A stretch of 64,000 nucleotides of DNA from Cenococcum geophilum 1.58 (GCA_001692895.1 KV748177.1:434001-498000); one strand, 5' to 3'; counted from the first letter of the stretch, positions 25,100 through 38,322 are shown. A program made the numbers and translations. The notes: a model not told the origin generated them from the sequence alone.

Positions 25100-27290
25100 T
25101 GTATATAGCATAGAGTTAATAGGGCATTTTGCTAGAATTGCATTCCTATTCATTAATTTATACTAGGAATATTATTCCTAGGGCTTCTAAGCCCTTCCTA
25201 AAAGCCTTTCGAGGCCTTCTTAAGCACCTAATTAAGGTCCTTAATTGCTATTATGTATAAGAACAAATTTTAAAAGTCCAAACTACAAATGCCCAATCTA
25301 AAAAGCCACTACGCCCCATTATTATTAGGAGTAGGATTAGTATCTATTAGGCCACTAAGTGATAGCTAACGAGAATAGGATCTAGATGCCTTAGTAGGCG
25401 TATAAATAGGTATAAAAATAGGGGTAGGACGATAAGGTGTAGCTAGAGTAGAGACTCTTAAACGCTTAATACTAATATTAGGTCCAAACCAATACTAATA
25501 AAGCTCTTGCGGTGTAAGCTTATAGTTAATAAAGACACGCTTAAGCCTAGAATAAACAGAGACGTTAGCTAGCTGGTATAGTCTAGAACTACCAAGACCT
25601 TACTACGGCAACCGTTAGTTACCTATCCGCTAGGTACCTAAAGGGTAACCTACCTAATACCGTATTATGTTATGCTCTTTTGAAACTTAACGCGTATACG
25701 CGAACTCCTTCCTATAGTAGACGGCAACCTTCTTCTTATCACCCCTATTCTTTACCCTATCCTTAGTATACTAACCTTGCTCTTATATCAGGCGTTGCTA
25801 GCTAGCTTGCTAGGAATTATGGGCAGTATAGATAGCCGTAGCATAGTCTCGAATTTAGCCAAGTTGTTTAGCATTTACGCTAGAATAAGAGAGAGCCCGG
25901 GCGATATAGTAGTTAAGGACATTAAAGGAACGTCGCTACTTAGGCCCAGGCTATTATTAAAGCTTAAAGTTAGTAATGGAAATCTATTAAGGATAGAAAA
26001 ACTCACCTTAACGCAACTGCCGCTTTTAGTACGCATGCATCGATTATAAGGACTAAAGGTATTAGATCTAACGCAGTGCGTCTTATTATAAGCCTCTAGA
26101 ATCCTGTTATTAGATTTCTAGTCTTTCGAAGATATACAGGCAAAATTATTTAGGTAGGACCAGCACTAGTTGCGGGTTAGCGGGGGTTAGGGTTCTATAT
26201 GCAAAGGTAGGGCTAGGATACGCTATAAAATTTGCTTAAAAGAGTAGTTAGCAGGAGAATAAAGAGGCATATTAAATTATTAATAAAAAAGAAGAAAATC
26301 TTAATAATATATCGAAGATACGTCCAAAATTAGACGACGGTTAATGGCAAGAAGTAAGGTATTTAAGAAAAGGAGCAGCTCAATAAGCAAGGTGTCTTTA
26401 TACTTCACCTTCTAATACCCTTCCGGTAAATAGCCGCAACCTTACCAATATAACTCCGTTACAATAGCGCTATTTAGAAGGAAGGAAACACGCGTATAAG
26501 TTATTTAACTATTACCTCCTTATAAAAACTGACTACGTGGCCGGGGGAAGGTAATTAAGACGTCAAATTAAAAACGTATATGGGTTAAATTAGGCCTAAA
26601 ACGATACTACAGTATTAAAAAATAACGTTATAGACGTTCTTAACAATCGCACAATAGCTACAATTATTATTGCGAAATGTCCCTGTTTGCTAGGTAGTAG
26701 AGCTACGCTAAATATACGGCACAGGACCACTAGATTTAAAACTATATATACTAAATCTTAAGAGATAAGTCTCTTCAACTAACTAATTAATACCTTAACC
26801 GTATCTAATAACCTAAGGGCAAATACGGGAGTAATGCGTTAATGACGCAGGGGATTATAAGAAAAGATTATAGACCATATCTTAGCAGTTAAAGATAACG
26901 GCAAGCCAAGGCTCTATACGTTAAATCCTATACCAAAGGTTCTACGGAACTATACTAGAACACTAAATTACCTATAATACTCGTGATTAATTGCAGACCG
27001 GCATAAAGGCTTAAAAGCAAAGTTGCATAAAAATCCCTATATTAGCTTAGGTAGTTACCGGCATGCTTCCGGTAGGCTTCTAATAGGTCTCCTAGTAATC
27101 CTTACGTCTTTTCTCCAGTTATGTTTTTTCCTTATTAAGGTTTTTTAGGAGTTTAAAGTAGGGGTTAGATAGATAGATAATATACAGCGGCATACCAACA
27201 CCTCTCTAATATCTCTCCGAACCTCTTCTGGGACAAGCCCTTATAATCTCCCTACCGTAAGGTAATAGCGATCGGGGGCCGACCGCAAGA
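25100..27290 (+). other. Unassigned 3' accessory region of Gypsy-1
   Basis: About 2.2 kb lies between the end of pol and the 3' LTR, longer than the leader-sized gap usual in Ty3 elements. It is less TAG/TAA-rich than pol and contains readable stretches on the plus strand, for example 25777-26049 (90 codons) and about 26590-26960. I recognise no domain. It may be an extra element-encoded frame, captured DNA or non-coding sequence. Confidence 0.5.
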
Positions 27291-27303
27291 AGGGGGGGGG
27301 NAA

Positions 27304-27518
27304 TGTAAGGGATATTATTGCGGACACCTTAGGTTGCCCTTAGGATAACCCCCGGACGCCCCTTAGATGGTCGCCGGTCACGTACCGGAGGCATATACCC
27401 GTAGTATATAGTCTCTACAATCCCAGAGGTCTTACCTCCTTAAGGATTCGTCTCTCTTACCAATCTATCCTGTTCCAATCGTGTCCTTATAGCCCCCTGT
27501 CTATAAGATCCCCTCATA
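27304..27518 (+). repeat. Gypsy-1 3' LTR
   Basis: Starts TGTAAGGGAT after a G-rich tract and ends GATCCCCTCATA. It is the same length as the 5' LTR and is followed by the TAATA duplication. Confidence 0.95.
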
Positions 27519-29260
27519 TAATAACCCTTAAGAAACTAATTAAGTCTCTATCTATTTATAATAATGTCTATATTATCTATAATAACTTTAACTATTACTA
27601 AAAGACTTAATATTAGGTTATTAGTAAGATTAGTAAGTTTAATTTATATACTATAGAAAAGATCTTATGCGGAGTATACATGCCTAAAGGGGGCCTTAAG
27701 CAGTTAATATTAAACAATACCCGTTAACTTAAGCTAGATAAGGTTATTAATGCAGCTAGGAATAAGTTTAATAACCTCTAAAAGTGGATATTTATAAGTT
27801 TTATTACAGACGCTATCTAATACGCGTATCCTACTATAGTTAATAGTATATTTAACTCTAACGCGGATATTAAATATCCGCGTATACTAGCAGTTAATAT
27901 TCTCCCTTATAAAAAGATAGAGTATATAACTCTAGGACCTATTCTAGATAGTAAGGCTTCTATTAACGGCAATTATCGCGTAATAGAGAATATCTTCCTA
28001 GACTAACTGTAGTATAATTACGAAACTGCTTTTAATAACCGGCTATTTCTGGTATATAGAGATTAGAAGATTGTAAAGCTTATCTAATTATATAAAGAGG
28101 GGCGGGTTAAGGCAGAAGGTGCGTATAATAGCTATAAGTAGGTGTTGCCTATTCTAGGGCTATGGTATATATAATTATACTTCCTATATATAATTATGCG
28201 TACGTTCTATAGGGGTAAGCAAGCCGCGTAGCAGTTTTTAGTGCTCTATACCTATATAAACTACTTAGGACGGCGTAATATTTCTAGAGAAAAGGCTTTA
28301 TTTTATTATATAGAAGAGCTAATCCTCTAAAGCTTTAACGCTTATATTATTATATTATTCCTACTCTATATCCGTAACAAGTGTAATATTAAGGCAAATA
28401 ATAAGGCCGAGCGATATCTACGAAACCTATTTCCGTAGCAATTTCTAGAGTATATTAAGGATATCCGCATAGCAGCTTTTTTAAGAGATATATGCCGCGA
28501 TGTAAATTAGCGCACGTCTAATTATTTAGGGCTACCTACTAACGCATATTAGCTAGTAGCAACGTTATCCTTTACGGATATATTAAGCTCCGCCGCTAAT
28601 AACTATAATATAGAGTTCTTTAATTATATCCGGTTCCTATAGGTTATTAATACTTATAAGCTTCTAAAATACGCCATTAAGTATACGGATATTAGACTAC
28701 TAAAGCGTATAATCTCCTATCTTTACTTATACTTTGCTAAAAGCTTATTAAAGAACTATATATATAATATACTAATCTTATAGTAACTAGTTAGGATAAG
28801 TGTTTATAATCTAGTGCTTTAACAGGCTATCCTTACTAATAGTTTAGTTAACCTCTAAGGGCGGCTAGATAGCTTCTTTAAGACAAATCGCCTTAATAAA
28901 CTACTAAATCTTTAACTTAAGGAGTTGCTCTAGATGCGCGGGAATTTGGCATTTAGTATAGACGAGCTGTTTAAGTAGAGTGTTCTTATAATAAGTTACA
29001 CTAGCGCGCTCCGCGATATTTTTAAGCGTGTATTTAGTAAGTGTATAAATAGTAAATATATAACCAAGTCTCCAGCGCTAGATATCCGCTAACTTATAGA
29101 TTAGATTAGAAAGGATTTAATTATACAATATAGGCGGCGCTTAGCGGATTTTAAGGCTCCTTCGCTCCTATAGCGCGGATATAAAAAACTCGCGAAGGAC
29201 GGCGTAAATATATTTATATAGTTTATTGTCCTAATATTATACCTATACCTCTTCTAATAT
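27519..29260 (+). pseudogene. DUF6589-family protein fossil, copy 2, C-terminal part
   Basis: The frame interrupted at 18611 resumes directly after the chromovirus. It shows the YIIYNNFNYY block (about 27570-27600), the MPKGGLKQLIL segment (about 27680), and ITLGPILDSKASINGNY (about 27920-27980), which corresponds to the LGPILEN..GT block of copy 1. Also present are the FLVYRDQK segment (about 28050) and the IKYTDIRLLKRIISYLY region (about 28670-28730). The C-terminal part reaches about 29260. Stops are of RIP type. From 29261 to 29384 I see nothing. Confidence 0.72.
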
Positions 29261-29384
29261 ATATAATAGTTAGTGTATAAGTTGCTTAATAAATACTAAA
29301 AGTAATAGTAATATATTATTTTAATTGCGGAGTATCTATAGATATTCTAATTTTATGTAATAGCTCTGTGCGGATGTTATAAGA

Positions 29385-30503
29385 ATTAAAAAATGGTATT
29401 GCAATATATAATCTTCTAAATAAAAACTTAGTAAAACTAACACCTTATACTTTAGAAACTTAACCTTACTAAGCAGCTATTAAAAGATTACAGCTTAATT
29501 CTCTTATAGGAGGACAAGAACTAGTCTTTAAAACTACGCAAAGCTGCTCTTATCTAGCTAGTAAGAATATCTCTATTAACTTCTATTGGGTTCCTAGCCA
29601 CCTAGGAATCTACGGAAATGAAATAGTAAATAAGCTAGCTAAAAAAGGCCTCTCTAGAAGAAAAATACAATCTTTTTATACATCCCTAGCCTATATAGGG
29701 AGAGCAGCAAGAGAAAAAATACTAGGACAGTGGAAAAGCAACTGGCAACAGAAAAAAAATAAAGGAAAACACTATACTAGGATCTCTAGAGGAAACTACT
29801 CTTTATCTCTTAAAGCCCCTAAGGATAAATATCCTAAAAGGTTACAATCAGCTTTCTATTAACTAAAACTAGGAAAAGGCTTCTTTAAATCCTTCTCTAA
29901 GACAATAGGGAAGGATAAAGAAGGTAGATGCTTTAAGGGCTGTAGAGCTATACAGACTCCTAAGCACCTATTACTAGAATGCAGACTATACAGGGAAGAG
30001 AGAAAAGAAATGCAAAGACAACTAAGCTCTTCTCTCTCCCTAGAGAAGCTCTTTTGTACAGAGAAAGGAAGAAGGGCGCTTTTTCTATTTCTAAGTAAGA
30101 CGAAAATAGCTACTAAAGAGTGGCTAATGGAAGCAGAAGCTTTAGAAGGAGGTAACTCCTACTAGACTTTTAGTAAATAGATAGTAGTGAGCAAAAGGAT
30201 AGAATAAACTATAAAATGTACAGGGGCAGGCGTTAGGATTCGTTTACCGTTTCTTTTACCGTTTTTCTACTGTTTTAATACTACCTAATAGTTGTCGTAA
30301 CCTAGTATTTTACTAGGGAGCGGTAAACCTCTAGTCTAGAGGTTTATAAACTACTAGGACATAGCTACTAGTACATATTAAGCTGCCTAGAAAGGATTCA
30401 TGTATATAGAACTATAGCGCCATAGCCCAGAGGCTGCATGTGTAGTATTGTACGTAGTATAATACAATGGATATAAAAATAAAAAAAATAAAAAAAAAAG
30501 AAA
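29385..30503 (+). mobile_element. Tad1-like LINE, 5'-truncated copy A1 (RNase H and 3' end)
   Basis: Only the 3' end of a non-LTR retrotransposon remains. The frame from about 29390 gives the RNase H domain. INFYWVPSHLGIYGNEIVNK (about 29570-29640) carries the His and the distal Asn/Glu-type segment of the fold. A zinc-knuckle-like CRAIQTPKHLLLEC (about 29938-29980) and a helical tail follow, with a stop at 30163-30165. A 3' UTR runs to about 30472 and ends in an A-rich tail (about 30473-30503), typical of target-primed insertion. RIP damage is light here: the frame has few stops. The 3' UTR matches copy A2 (62140-62497) closely. Endonuclease and reverse transcriptase are missing. The left edge is approximate and I found no target duplication. 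Confidence 0.85.
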
Positions 30504-30530
30504 CTTAACCTTTAAAATAGACTCTCTATT

Positions 30531-30777
30531 TAAATATCTTTATCTTAGCTTATACGGATATTATAATATTAATTAAGTATATCTATTAAATATAAGGCAG
30601 AGACTTAATTCATATATATAGTAGCAAAAACGTAAGAGCTACTATTTTATTATTATAAACTAGCAATAACAGCTAACCCGTAGTAATAGCTAACTTATAT
30701 CTACTTATATTTAATATCTAGTAGCCCAGTATTATATATAAGTGCAATAATACTACGCCTTAGGAACGTAAGCTTAT
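30531..30777. repeat. Repeat family R, copy R1, left half
   Basis: This stretch aligns with 62498-62780 (copy R2) and stops at 30777, where Gypsy-2B begins. R1 resumes at 58634. The CTTAT duplication (30773-30777 and 58634-58638) confirms the interruption. On the minus strand it carries the C-terminal end of the R reading frame (SIIALIYNTGLLDIKYK at about 30680-30750). The 24-base unit ATCTTTATCTTAGCTTATAC, truncated here to 20 bases, marks this end and recurs at 60305-60341 and 62498-62544. Confidence 0.8.
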
Positions 30778-30910
30778 TATAATAAAACCTTATAAGAAAG
30801 ACTACGGTAAACTTGTTAATGGGCTAGGTATATAGGTATAGAATAGTCAACAATATAAATATAACTGGTGAAGTAGTTACCTAATAGATTAACTCTAATT
30901 ATATTCTAAA
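30778..30910 (-). repeat. Gypsy-2B 3' LTR (left copy), smaller piece
   Basis: First 133 bp of the left LTR, ending in CTAAA, the target duplicated by Gypsy-2A. Confidence 0.92.
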
Positions 30911-31331
30911 TGTTACGAACGCTTTAAGTACAATATTACGACTACTTAGAGAAGAATTAAAAGAAGCTAGTTGGTTAATATAAGCACAGTCTAGGATAGA
31001 GCCGATAAAGCCATATGACGAGAAATAGTAACTAAGGTTATATAACGTAATTTATATAATCTATAAGATCTATAGGATCTATAATAGAGTAGATAGAGTA
31101 TACATACCTTATATACTAAGGGGATTTCTTAGGAGTATAGTTGTGTATTTAAAGGACCATAGTCCCTACCTAGATAGTTCTCTCCTTTATAGTAAATCTT
31201 AGAATATAATTAGAGTTAATCTATTAAGCAACCACTCCACCAGTTATTATTACATTATTAACTTCCTATTTACCTATATACCTAGCCTATTAATAAGCCC
31301 ACCGTAGTTCCTGCTATAAGGCTTTATTATA
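30911..31331 (+). repeat. Gypsy-2A 5' LTR
   Basis: Runs from TGTTACGAAC to TTTATTATA. Same length as the 3' copy at 44592-45012. Confidence 0.95.
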
Positions 31332-32801
31332 CATTTACTACTAAGGTTATAGTATTAATAAAGTTAAATAATATGCTACTAAAAGCATTAGCTATAACGC
31401 CGTTAATGGCAGCGACTATATTAAGATTAGGTGACGATACTAGTATAGTAGAAGACACTAACTCTTAGTTAGTTACCGTTAGACAGCTATAGGAAATAGT
31501 TAATTAATTAATAGATAACAATAAGATACTTAAAGAAAGGATTAGTGGGATTGGAGTAGCTAAGGTTAAGTTACCCTTAATTAAGCGATTCTTAGGAGAA
31601 AAGTTAAAGCTTAAGGAATTATTTATATAAATGCACTTTAAAGTTATATAAGAGGGAGTTAAACTAGGAACGCCTATAGATTAAGTTACTTACGCAGGAT
31701 TATTCTTAACGGGAAGGGTATTTAAGTAGTTTAAACCTTACTTTACAGAAATATAAGAATATAGTATAATAACTACTAACTAGGAGGTTTAATATATATT
31801 CTTAAGCTAAAATAGGTTTACGGAATAATTAACGCAAATATTTAGAGACCTAGAGGTAACTACTACGGTAGAAAGAAAGCTTTAAAACCTAGTATAAAGG
31901 ACTTTAGCAATTAAATATACAACGTAGTTTTAAACGTTAGTAATATAGGTTAAATAGAATAATAAAGCGCTTATAGTATAGTATAAGTAAGGATTTAAAG
32001 CAAAAGTCTAGGACGTATTATTCTAATAGAAGATATAAATACTCTTAGGAATTTAATTAATTAAGCAATTAAGATTAATAATAGGATCTACTAAAGAGAG
32101 CAGACTAAGAAAGGTTAGGATAGAGTTCTATAGTTATATAAGGCGTAGGGCAAGTAATAATAAAGTTAAAGTTAAAAACTATAGTATAGCGCAGAGCTAA
32201 TGGACCTAAGTGGTATTAAAGAATCTAAAAAATAAAATAAGAAATTATAGAAACCTAGAGGATAAGGATTAAGTAATTAAAGGTCTAAGAAGTAGAGGCT
32301 AAACTAGGGATCTTAGCAATAGAAGACGTTTAGGCGGACTCTATAGCAAGAAAAATAGTTTAAAAAAGGGGCTTATATAAATTATGGAAAATAAGGTTGC
32401 TACGTTAAAGACTATAAAAGTAGTTAGAATTACTATATAGTAAAAGGAATAAGACTAGTAGATAATATATATATATAGAGGGACGATAGTATACTATAAG
32501 GAATAAACGAATATTTAATTAAAAGTTTTGCATTTTGTTATAATAATATATACTAAACTTATAAGGACGCTAAGTACGGCGTAAGCTATTAGCTATAAGA
32601 GCCGAAACCTATAAAATATAGAAGAACTAATAACCCTATTTATAGATTAAATATTAAGGACAATAAGTTTAATATAGGCGAAATATTTAATAATAATAAG
32701 GTAATAAGGGTAGCTTACTAGGAGTATATAGACCTTAAGATGTTATATAAGAGGTAAAGGATAATTCCACTACAAAATAGGGAACATTAGTAGGGATTAA
32801 G

Positions 32802-33077
32802 ACTGTATAATTACAGCACCTATTATACCAACCGCGTGCTTACGCGTTCGGTACACCAGGTACGCGTTTACGCGTTTAGTGCACTAACCACTCGCTTACG
32901 CGTCTGGTGCACTTATAAAGCACTAACTAATTAGGGGGGAGGTGCATNAGTATATAGACNACGTAGTCTGCTTTATACAATTAACAGTTACCACCATCCA
33001 AATGAGCATACGATACTATACGTATTTCGTGCCCCTAGATATGACTCAATTGTATTATTAAATTGATATAAACAAAG
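32802..33077. mobile_element. 276-bp non-mutated insert in Gypsy-2A with triple ACGCGT repeat
   Basis: Comparison with the matching part of Gypsy-2B (about 50780-50830, minus) shows that these 276 bases are extra. They separate sequence that is contiguous in the sister copy. The insert is richer in CpG and CpA than its host. At about 32831-32912 it holds three imperfect copies of a segment with core TTACGCGT and ending in GTACAC or GTGCAC. I see no terminal inverted repeats and at most a 3-base AAG duplication. It could be a SINE, a solo fragment of another element or a MITE. Confidence 0.7.
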
Positions 33078-36000
33078 ACCCTACTAGATATAATATTTAT
33101 CGCTTTATAAGACGTAAGAGAAGTATAATAGTAAACCACTTCGGCACTTAATAAAGGCAAAAGGCCGTAGACTTAAGACTCTTAAGACGAGATGCGAGAC
33201 GACTAAGATTCTTAAGATAAGATAAGGCAAGCTTAAGGACCTATAACGGACAATAACCAATAAAGTAAAGTAATGGCTTAGTTTAGCAATATATAAATAA
33301 GCTTAGGACGAAGTTTCCTAAAGGCAGAAGACTTTTAAGACGAGATAAGTGAGATTTAAAACTCTTAAGACGAGATAAGAATACTAAGAAAGCCTAATTA
33401 AACTAAGGCTGGAGTAAAGCTTAAGATAGAAGTAAGCTTAGGATTAAGAATCTTATAGGACTAAGATTTTAGAAACAGAATAAGGACTATTAAAGAAATT
33501 GCGAGTAAGGCTCAGTAATAGGATTAAAAGGTTAATACTAAGATTTATATATAAGACACAAACTAAAAGAAACTATAGAAGAATTTAGATAAGGAATTAT
33601 TATATAATAAGAATAGAAACTAGATAAGAGATCTAGCATACTAGGGCGTATAAGGGATAGAGCACTTATATAAAGAATTACTAATAGGCCTAGGGTAGGC
33701 ATATTAAGAGCTAAGTAGCTTACCAAACTAAAGAATAAAGAGGATTTAGGAATCCCTACTAGGTTCGAAGAATGATATATAAAAGGCTATTATAATATAG
33801 TAATAAGAAGATACTTCCTTATGGATAAGCCGTATATACTCTAGCAGCTATACTAAAAGTAGTATAGGCAACGATATAATAATAAGTGGGAAGATTTTTA
33901 TATATAGTTAGATAAGCAAATTATCCAGAACTACCCTATTATAGAGAAGGCCATAACTTATATTAAAGGAGCCTTAATTATAATATTAAAGGATTTAGAG
34001 AAACAATTAGAGGATTAAAAAAGTAAGAGACGTATCTTAGTACCTATAAATAAAGTTATAACGTTTAGATTAACATGGTAAAGGTTTAAACTTAAAGATA
34101 AAGATAAGTTAAGAGTTAACCTAAAGCACCTAGTATACTATACGCTATTATAGATTATATATATTAATGATATATATAAAATATATAAAAATCTAAAAGA
34201 AAAGAATTGGAAATACCCTATAAGGATATATTAGGCGCTAGATAAGTAATAGTATAGAAATGCTAAGTATATATATAGCTAGTATCTAATAGAAGTATAA
34301 AAGTTAGGGGACTTAATACTTTAGCTAGGAAGATTCCTTACGGAAGAATGCTTAAAAAGATAATAGTAGTAGGAATGCCTAAAGAATATATATTTATAGT
34401 ATATTAAAGATAAAAAGCGAACTAAATATTAGCTAAAGAACGAGTTAAGTACATAAGGATTAAATAGCCAATAATTAAAAAAAGTGGAGGCCTATAAAAC
34501 TAGAGGGAGCTAATAGTAGAGCCTTAGACCCTTAAAGGAATTTAAAAATAACACCTAAATTTATAAGTAAATTAGTAAAATTAGCAGTTTAAAGTACTAA
34601 TAGATAGTAGAGTAACGCGGAACTATATCTTACTAGTAGTAGTTAAGAGAATAGAATTACCTTATAAATAAAAGGAGTAATCTTACCTATTAGTTATAAT
34701 TTTAGGAGATCTAATAGCCTATAAAGAAGGGATTATTAACCTTAAAATAGGACCTATTTAGATAACTATTAAAGGAAGATAAATAGAGGTATTTTTTAAT
34801 ATCCTACCGTTAGGATGGGATAAGGTAGTATTAGGGATACCTTAGTTATAGGAATATAACCTAAGGATTAATTGGATTACAGGTTAGATTAATATTAGAA
34901 ATACTTAATAACGTAAAATATAATAGTAAACTAAGTTAGTAAAGTACCAAGTTAAAGTAATATATAAAGAGACTAAGTAAGGCTTAAGTTATATACTAAA
35001 AAGATACTATAAGTATAGTAAGAAACTATAGAGCCTAGAAAGTAAAAAGCTAGTAGATTATATAGCATAAAACTATAAAATAGAGTTAAAACTAGAAATA
35101 AGTCTAAGGTTCTTTTTAACCTATAAGCTTACTTAAGAGAAGGTAAGCACGCTTAAAGAGTTTGTCTAAGAAAACTTATAAAAGGGATATATTAGACTAT
35201 TGCAGTTATTATTAGGATATCCAGTACTATTTATACTAAAGAAGAACAGGAAACTTAGGCTATATATTAACTATAAATAGCTAAATAGCATTACTTAAAA
35301 GGATAAGTATCCTTTACCCTTAATTAGTGAAATTTAAGATTAAATAGGTAACGCGTAAATCTTTATAAAGATAAATCTAAGATAGGCGTACCATTAAATT
35401 AGAATTAAGGAAGGCGATAAATAAAAGGCAGCTTTTAAATCGAGAGAAGGACTATATAAGCTATTAGTTATGCAATTTAGGTTAATAAATACACTAGTAA
35501 CATTTTAGAAATAAATTAATAGTATATTAGGAGAATACCCTAATGAATTTATTATAGTATACCTTAACGATATTATTATCTACTTAATAACTAAGGAAGA
35601 ATACGGGGAATACGTTAAATGGGTTTTAAAGAGACCATAAAAAAAATAGATACTAGTAGTAATTAAGAAATACAAGTTCTTTATAAAGAAGACCAATTTT
35701 ATTAGATTTATTATTAAATTAAGTTATAGTAGTATAGACCTAAAGAAAGTTAAAGCTATAGTAAGTTAGTAAGAACTAGAGAATATAACGTAGTTAAGGT
35801 TATTTTTAGGGGTTTGCAACTACTATAGAAGATTTATAATAGTGGTTAAAAAAATATTAAACCGTTTACTAAGCTTATAAAAAAAGGAACTATAAGTATA
35901 GGGAGATAAATAAAAGAAGTTATTTAAAGAACTTAAGGAGTTATTTACCTAGGAGCCAATTTTTAAAATCTATTAACTAGGTCTAGACACGGTTATAAAA

Positions 36001-37899
36001 ATAGATATATTAGACTATATATTAGGAGTATGCTTACTATAGAAGTATAAGGACGTATAGCACCTAGTATTATACTATAGTAGAAAGATAACACCACTAA
36101 AGTTAAATTACAACGTCTATAATAAGGAGTTGTTAGAAATAGTTATAGTACTTAAAAAATAAAGAGCATTCTTATAAGGCGCAGAAAAACTATTTATAGT
36201 TAAGATAAATTATAAGAACCTAATAGGTTTCTAATAATAAAAGAACTTAATTAGAGATAAGTTAGATAGGTAAAGATACTCGTAAAATACTATTTTAAGA
36301 TTTAGTATACTAAAGGAACTAAAAATGTAAGAGTAGACGTACTTAGTAGAAAAGCTAAACTATAAAATAATAAGAAACTATTAGAAGCAATACTACGTAA
36401 AGATAAGGATAGATAAATTAGATATAATTACCCTAAGCTAGTAGTAACTTAAGAGGATAATAAATTAGGAAGAGTCTATAAGATACTAAAGAGCTTTTAG
36501 GTATAGAGGATTTTAGAAGTATAGCTAGAGGATCTATAGATAGATATATATAAGAATTAAGAAATAAAGTATATCTTAAGGAATATAGTAGAGTATTTTA
36601 TAGAAGATTTCTATAAGGGAATAACTTAAGGATATAATAGAGCAATAGGCTTAGTAATAAGACTATAAAAAGAATATATTATTAACGGAATCTAAAATAT
36701 TATAAAAAAAAGTAATAAAAGAGTATCTAAATTGCTAAAGGAATAAACTAATAAGGTATAAGCTATATAGAGGGTTATAACCTATTAAAATACCAGAGAG
36801 ACTATAGGAGGTTATATTATAGGACTTTATTATTAAGTTACTAAAGTTAAGAGATCCTATTACCGGATAAGATTATAATACAATTTTAGTAATAGTAGAT
36901 AAGTTAATTAAATAGGGCTACTTTATAGCATATACAGAAGAAATCTTAGTAGAAGATATTGCTAAAATCTATATTAAGGAAGTATTTGTAAGATATAGAG
37001 CACTAAGTAAGATTATATTAGATAGAGATCTAAGATTTATAGCAGCATTTTAGGAGGTATTTTTAGCGGAGTATGGTATTTAAGCAGTAACTTTTACCGC
37101 ATATTATCCACAGACAGACAACTAAATAAAAAAATTAATTAGACGCTAAAATAGTATCTAAGATATTATATTAATTATATATAAAATAATTAGGTATTAT
37201 TATTGCTAGTTATATAGTTTATATATAATATAACACTATAGAAAGGAATAGGCACATTACTATTTAAGGTAAATTATAGATATAAGCTAAGAATATCGTT
37301 GTTACTATAATAAGTAAAGAAAATAAGTAATATAGCTAAAGAAAGGATAAAGACACTAATAAATCTTTATGCAGACCTTATAGAATTAGTAAAGAAAGTA
37401 TAAAAAAGAATAAAAAAGTACTATAATGCTAAGAGATCTAAGGGACTAGATCTTAAGGAGGGAAATAAAGTGTAGCTACTATATAAGAATTTCAAGAGTT
37501 AATAACTAAGTAAGAAGTTAGACTATGTTAGACTAAGACCTTTTAAAATTATATAAAGAATTTTACCGGTTATATTTAAATTAAACCTACTAGCTAAGAT
37601 AAAGATCTACCCTATATAATATATTATAATGCTAGAACTAGTATATAAAAATATTAAGCTATTAGTTTATAAAGCAGATATATATAGAGAATAAGAGGAA
37701 GACAAATAGTAAGTTTTAAAGATTATTAGTTATAAGGATATTAACAATAAAATATAGTATAAGGTTAAGTAGATAAGCTATAATAAAACTACTTAGGAAC
37801 TACTAAAGAATTTAAAAAATACTATAGGAAAGGTATAAAAGTATTAGAAGAGATTAGCTTAGGTAGTATTAATAAAAAAAGATTACTAAAAAATAAGTC

Positions 37900-38240
37900 A
37901 CCTAAGGGGGACCTAAGAAGAGCAGTTGCTAAACTACTTAAATTTATTTTCTTCTTAACTAAAAGAGAATCCGTTTTTTTATTACTAAGTTCCTATAAAC
38001 CTTATTCTATAAGTTTCTACTTCTTAAAACGGACCTTTTTATAAACCTTCTTAAGACGGATTAGCTAAGCGGACGCTATAAGACGAGACTTAAGGGCCTG
38101 TTGCTAAGTATTAGCAGCCTCCTATTTAGCGTCGCGTAAATAGTATAACTCTACTAGAGCAACTAATAGCTTATTATTAAGCCGCGTAGTAGTAAATTAA
38201 ATATAATATCCTAAAATTAATTAATTAAGAAACTAGACGA
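37900..38240 (-). other. Antisense reading frame in Gypsy-2A, between chromodomain and 3' LTR
   Basis: On the strand opposite to the element's own genes, the region reads as a helical, Lys/Arg-rich stretch. It includes IRLKKVYKKVRFKK (38021-38062) followed by an LIE.GL-type motif. The matching place in Gypsy-2B (45700-45970, plus strand, again antisense to its pol) reads LSRLVKVYKKVHLKE and LVE.GLF. Small fungal proteins with an RLRKQ...RGL..L..LE pattern are known to me, but I cannot name a family. Both copies are broken. Confidence 0.55.
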
Positions 38241-38322
38241 CTATTAGAAGTAATAAGTTGCGTATATTTAGCATTAAAGATAGAGCAAACATTATAGGAC
38301 GAATAAATATTCGCTTTAGTAT

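Larger units (their letters stand above)
18612..27518 (+). mobile_element. Ty3/gypsy chromovirus Gypsy-1, complete but broken
   Basis: A complete structure of 8,907 bp. It has LTRs of 215 bp (18612-18826 and 27304-27518) and a TAATA target duplication at 18607-18611 and 27519-27523. Internal order: gag-like region about 19480-20600, aspartic protease about 20680-20860, reverse transcriptase about 21620-22120, RNase H about 22500-22950, integrase about 23570-24500, chromodomain-like tail about 24740-24930. A G-rich tract sits just before the 3' LTR. A further region of about 2 kb follows pol. The element is broken many dozens of times, mainly in RIP style. The two LTRs differ at about 21 sites by eye, all transitions, with no indel. 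This fits a fairly recent insertion hit by RIP rather than long neutral decay. It sits inside a DUF6589 gene. Undetermined bases (N) at about 20097-20326 and 27301 show assembly uncertainty. Confidence 0.93.

Noticed and set aside
33538-33726. 62-codon open frame on the minus strand
   Set aside because: Shadow within the gag to pol region of Gypsy-2A.
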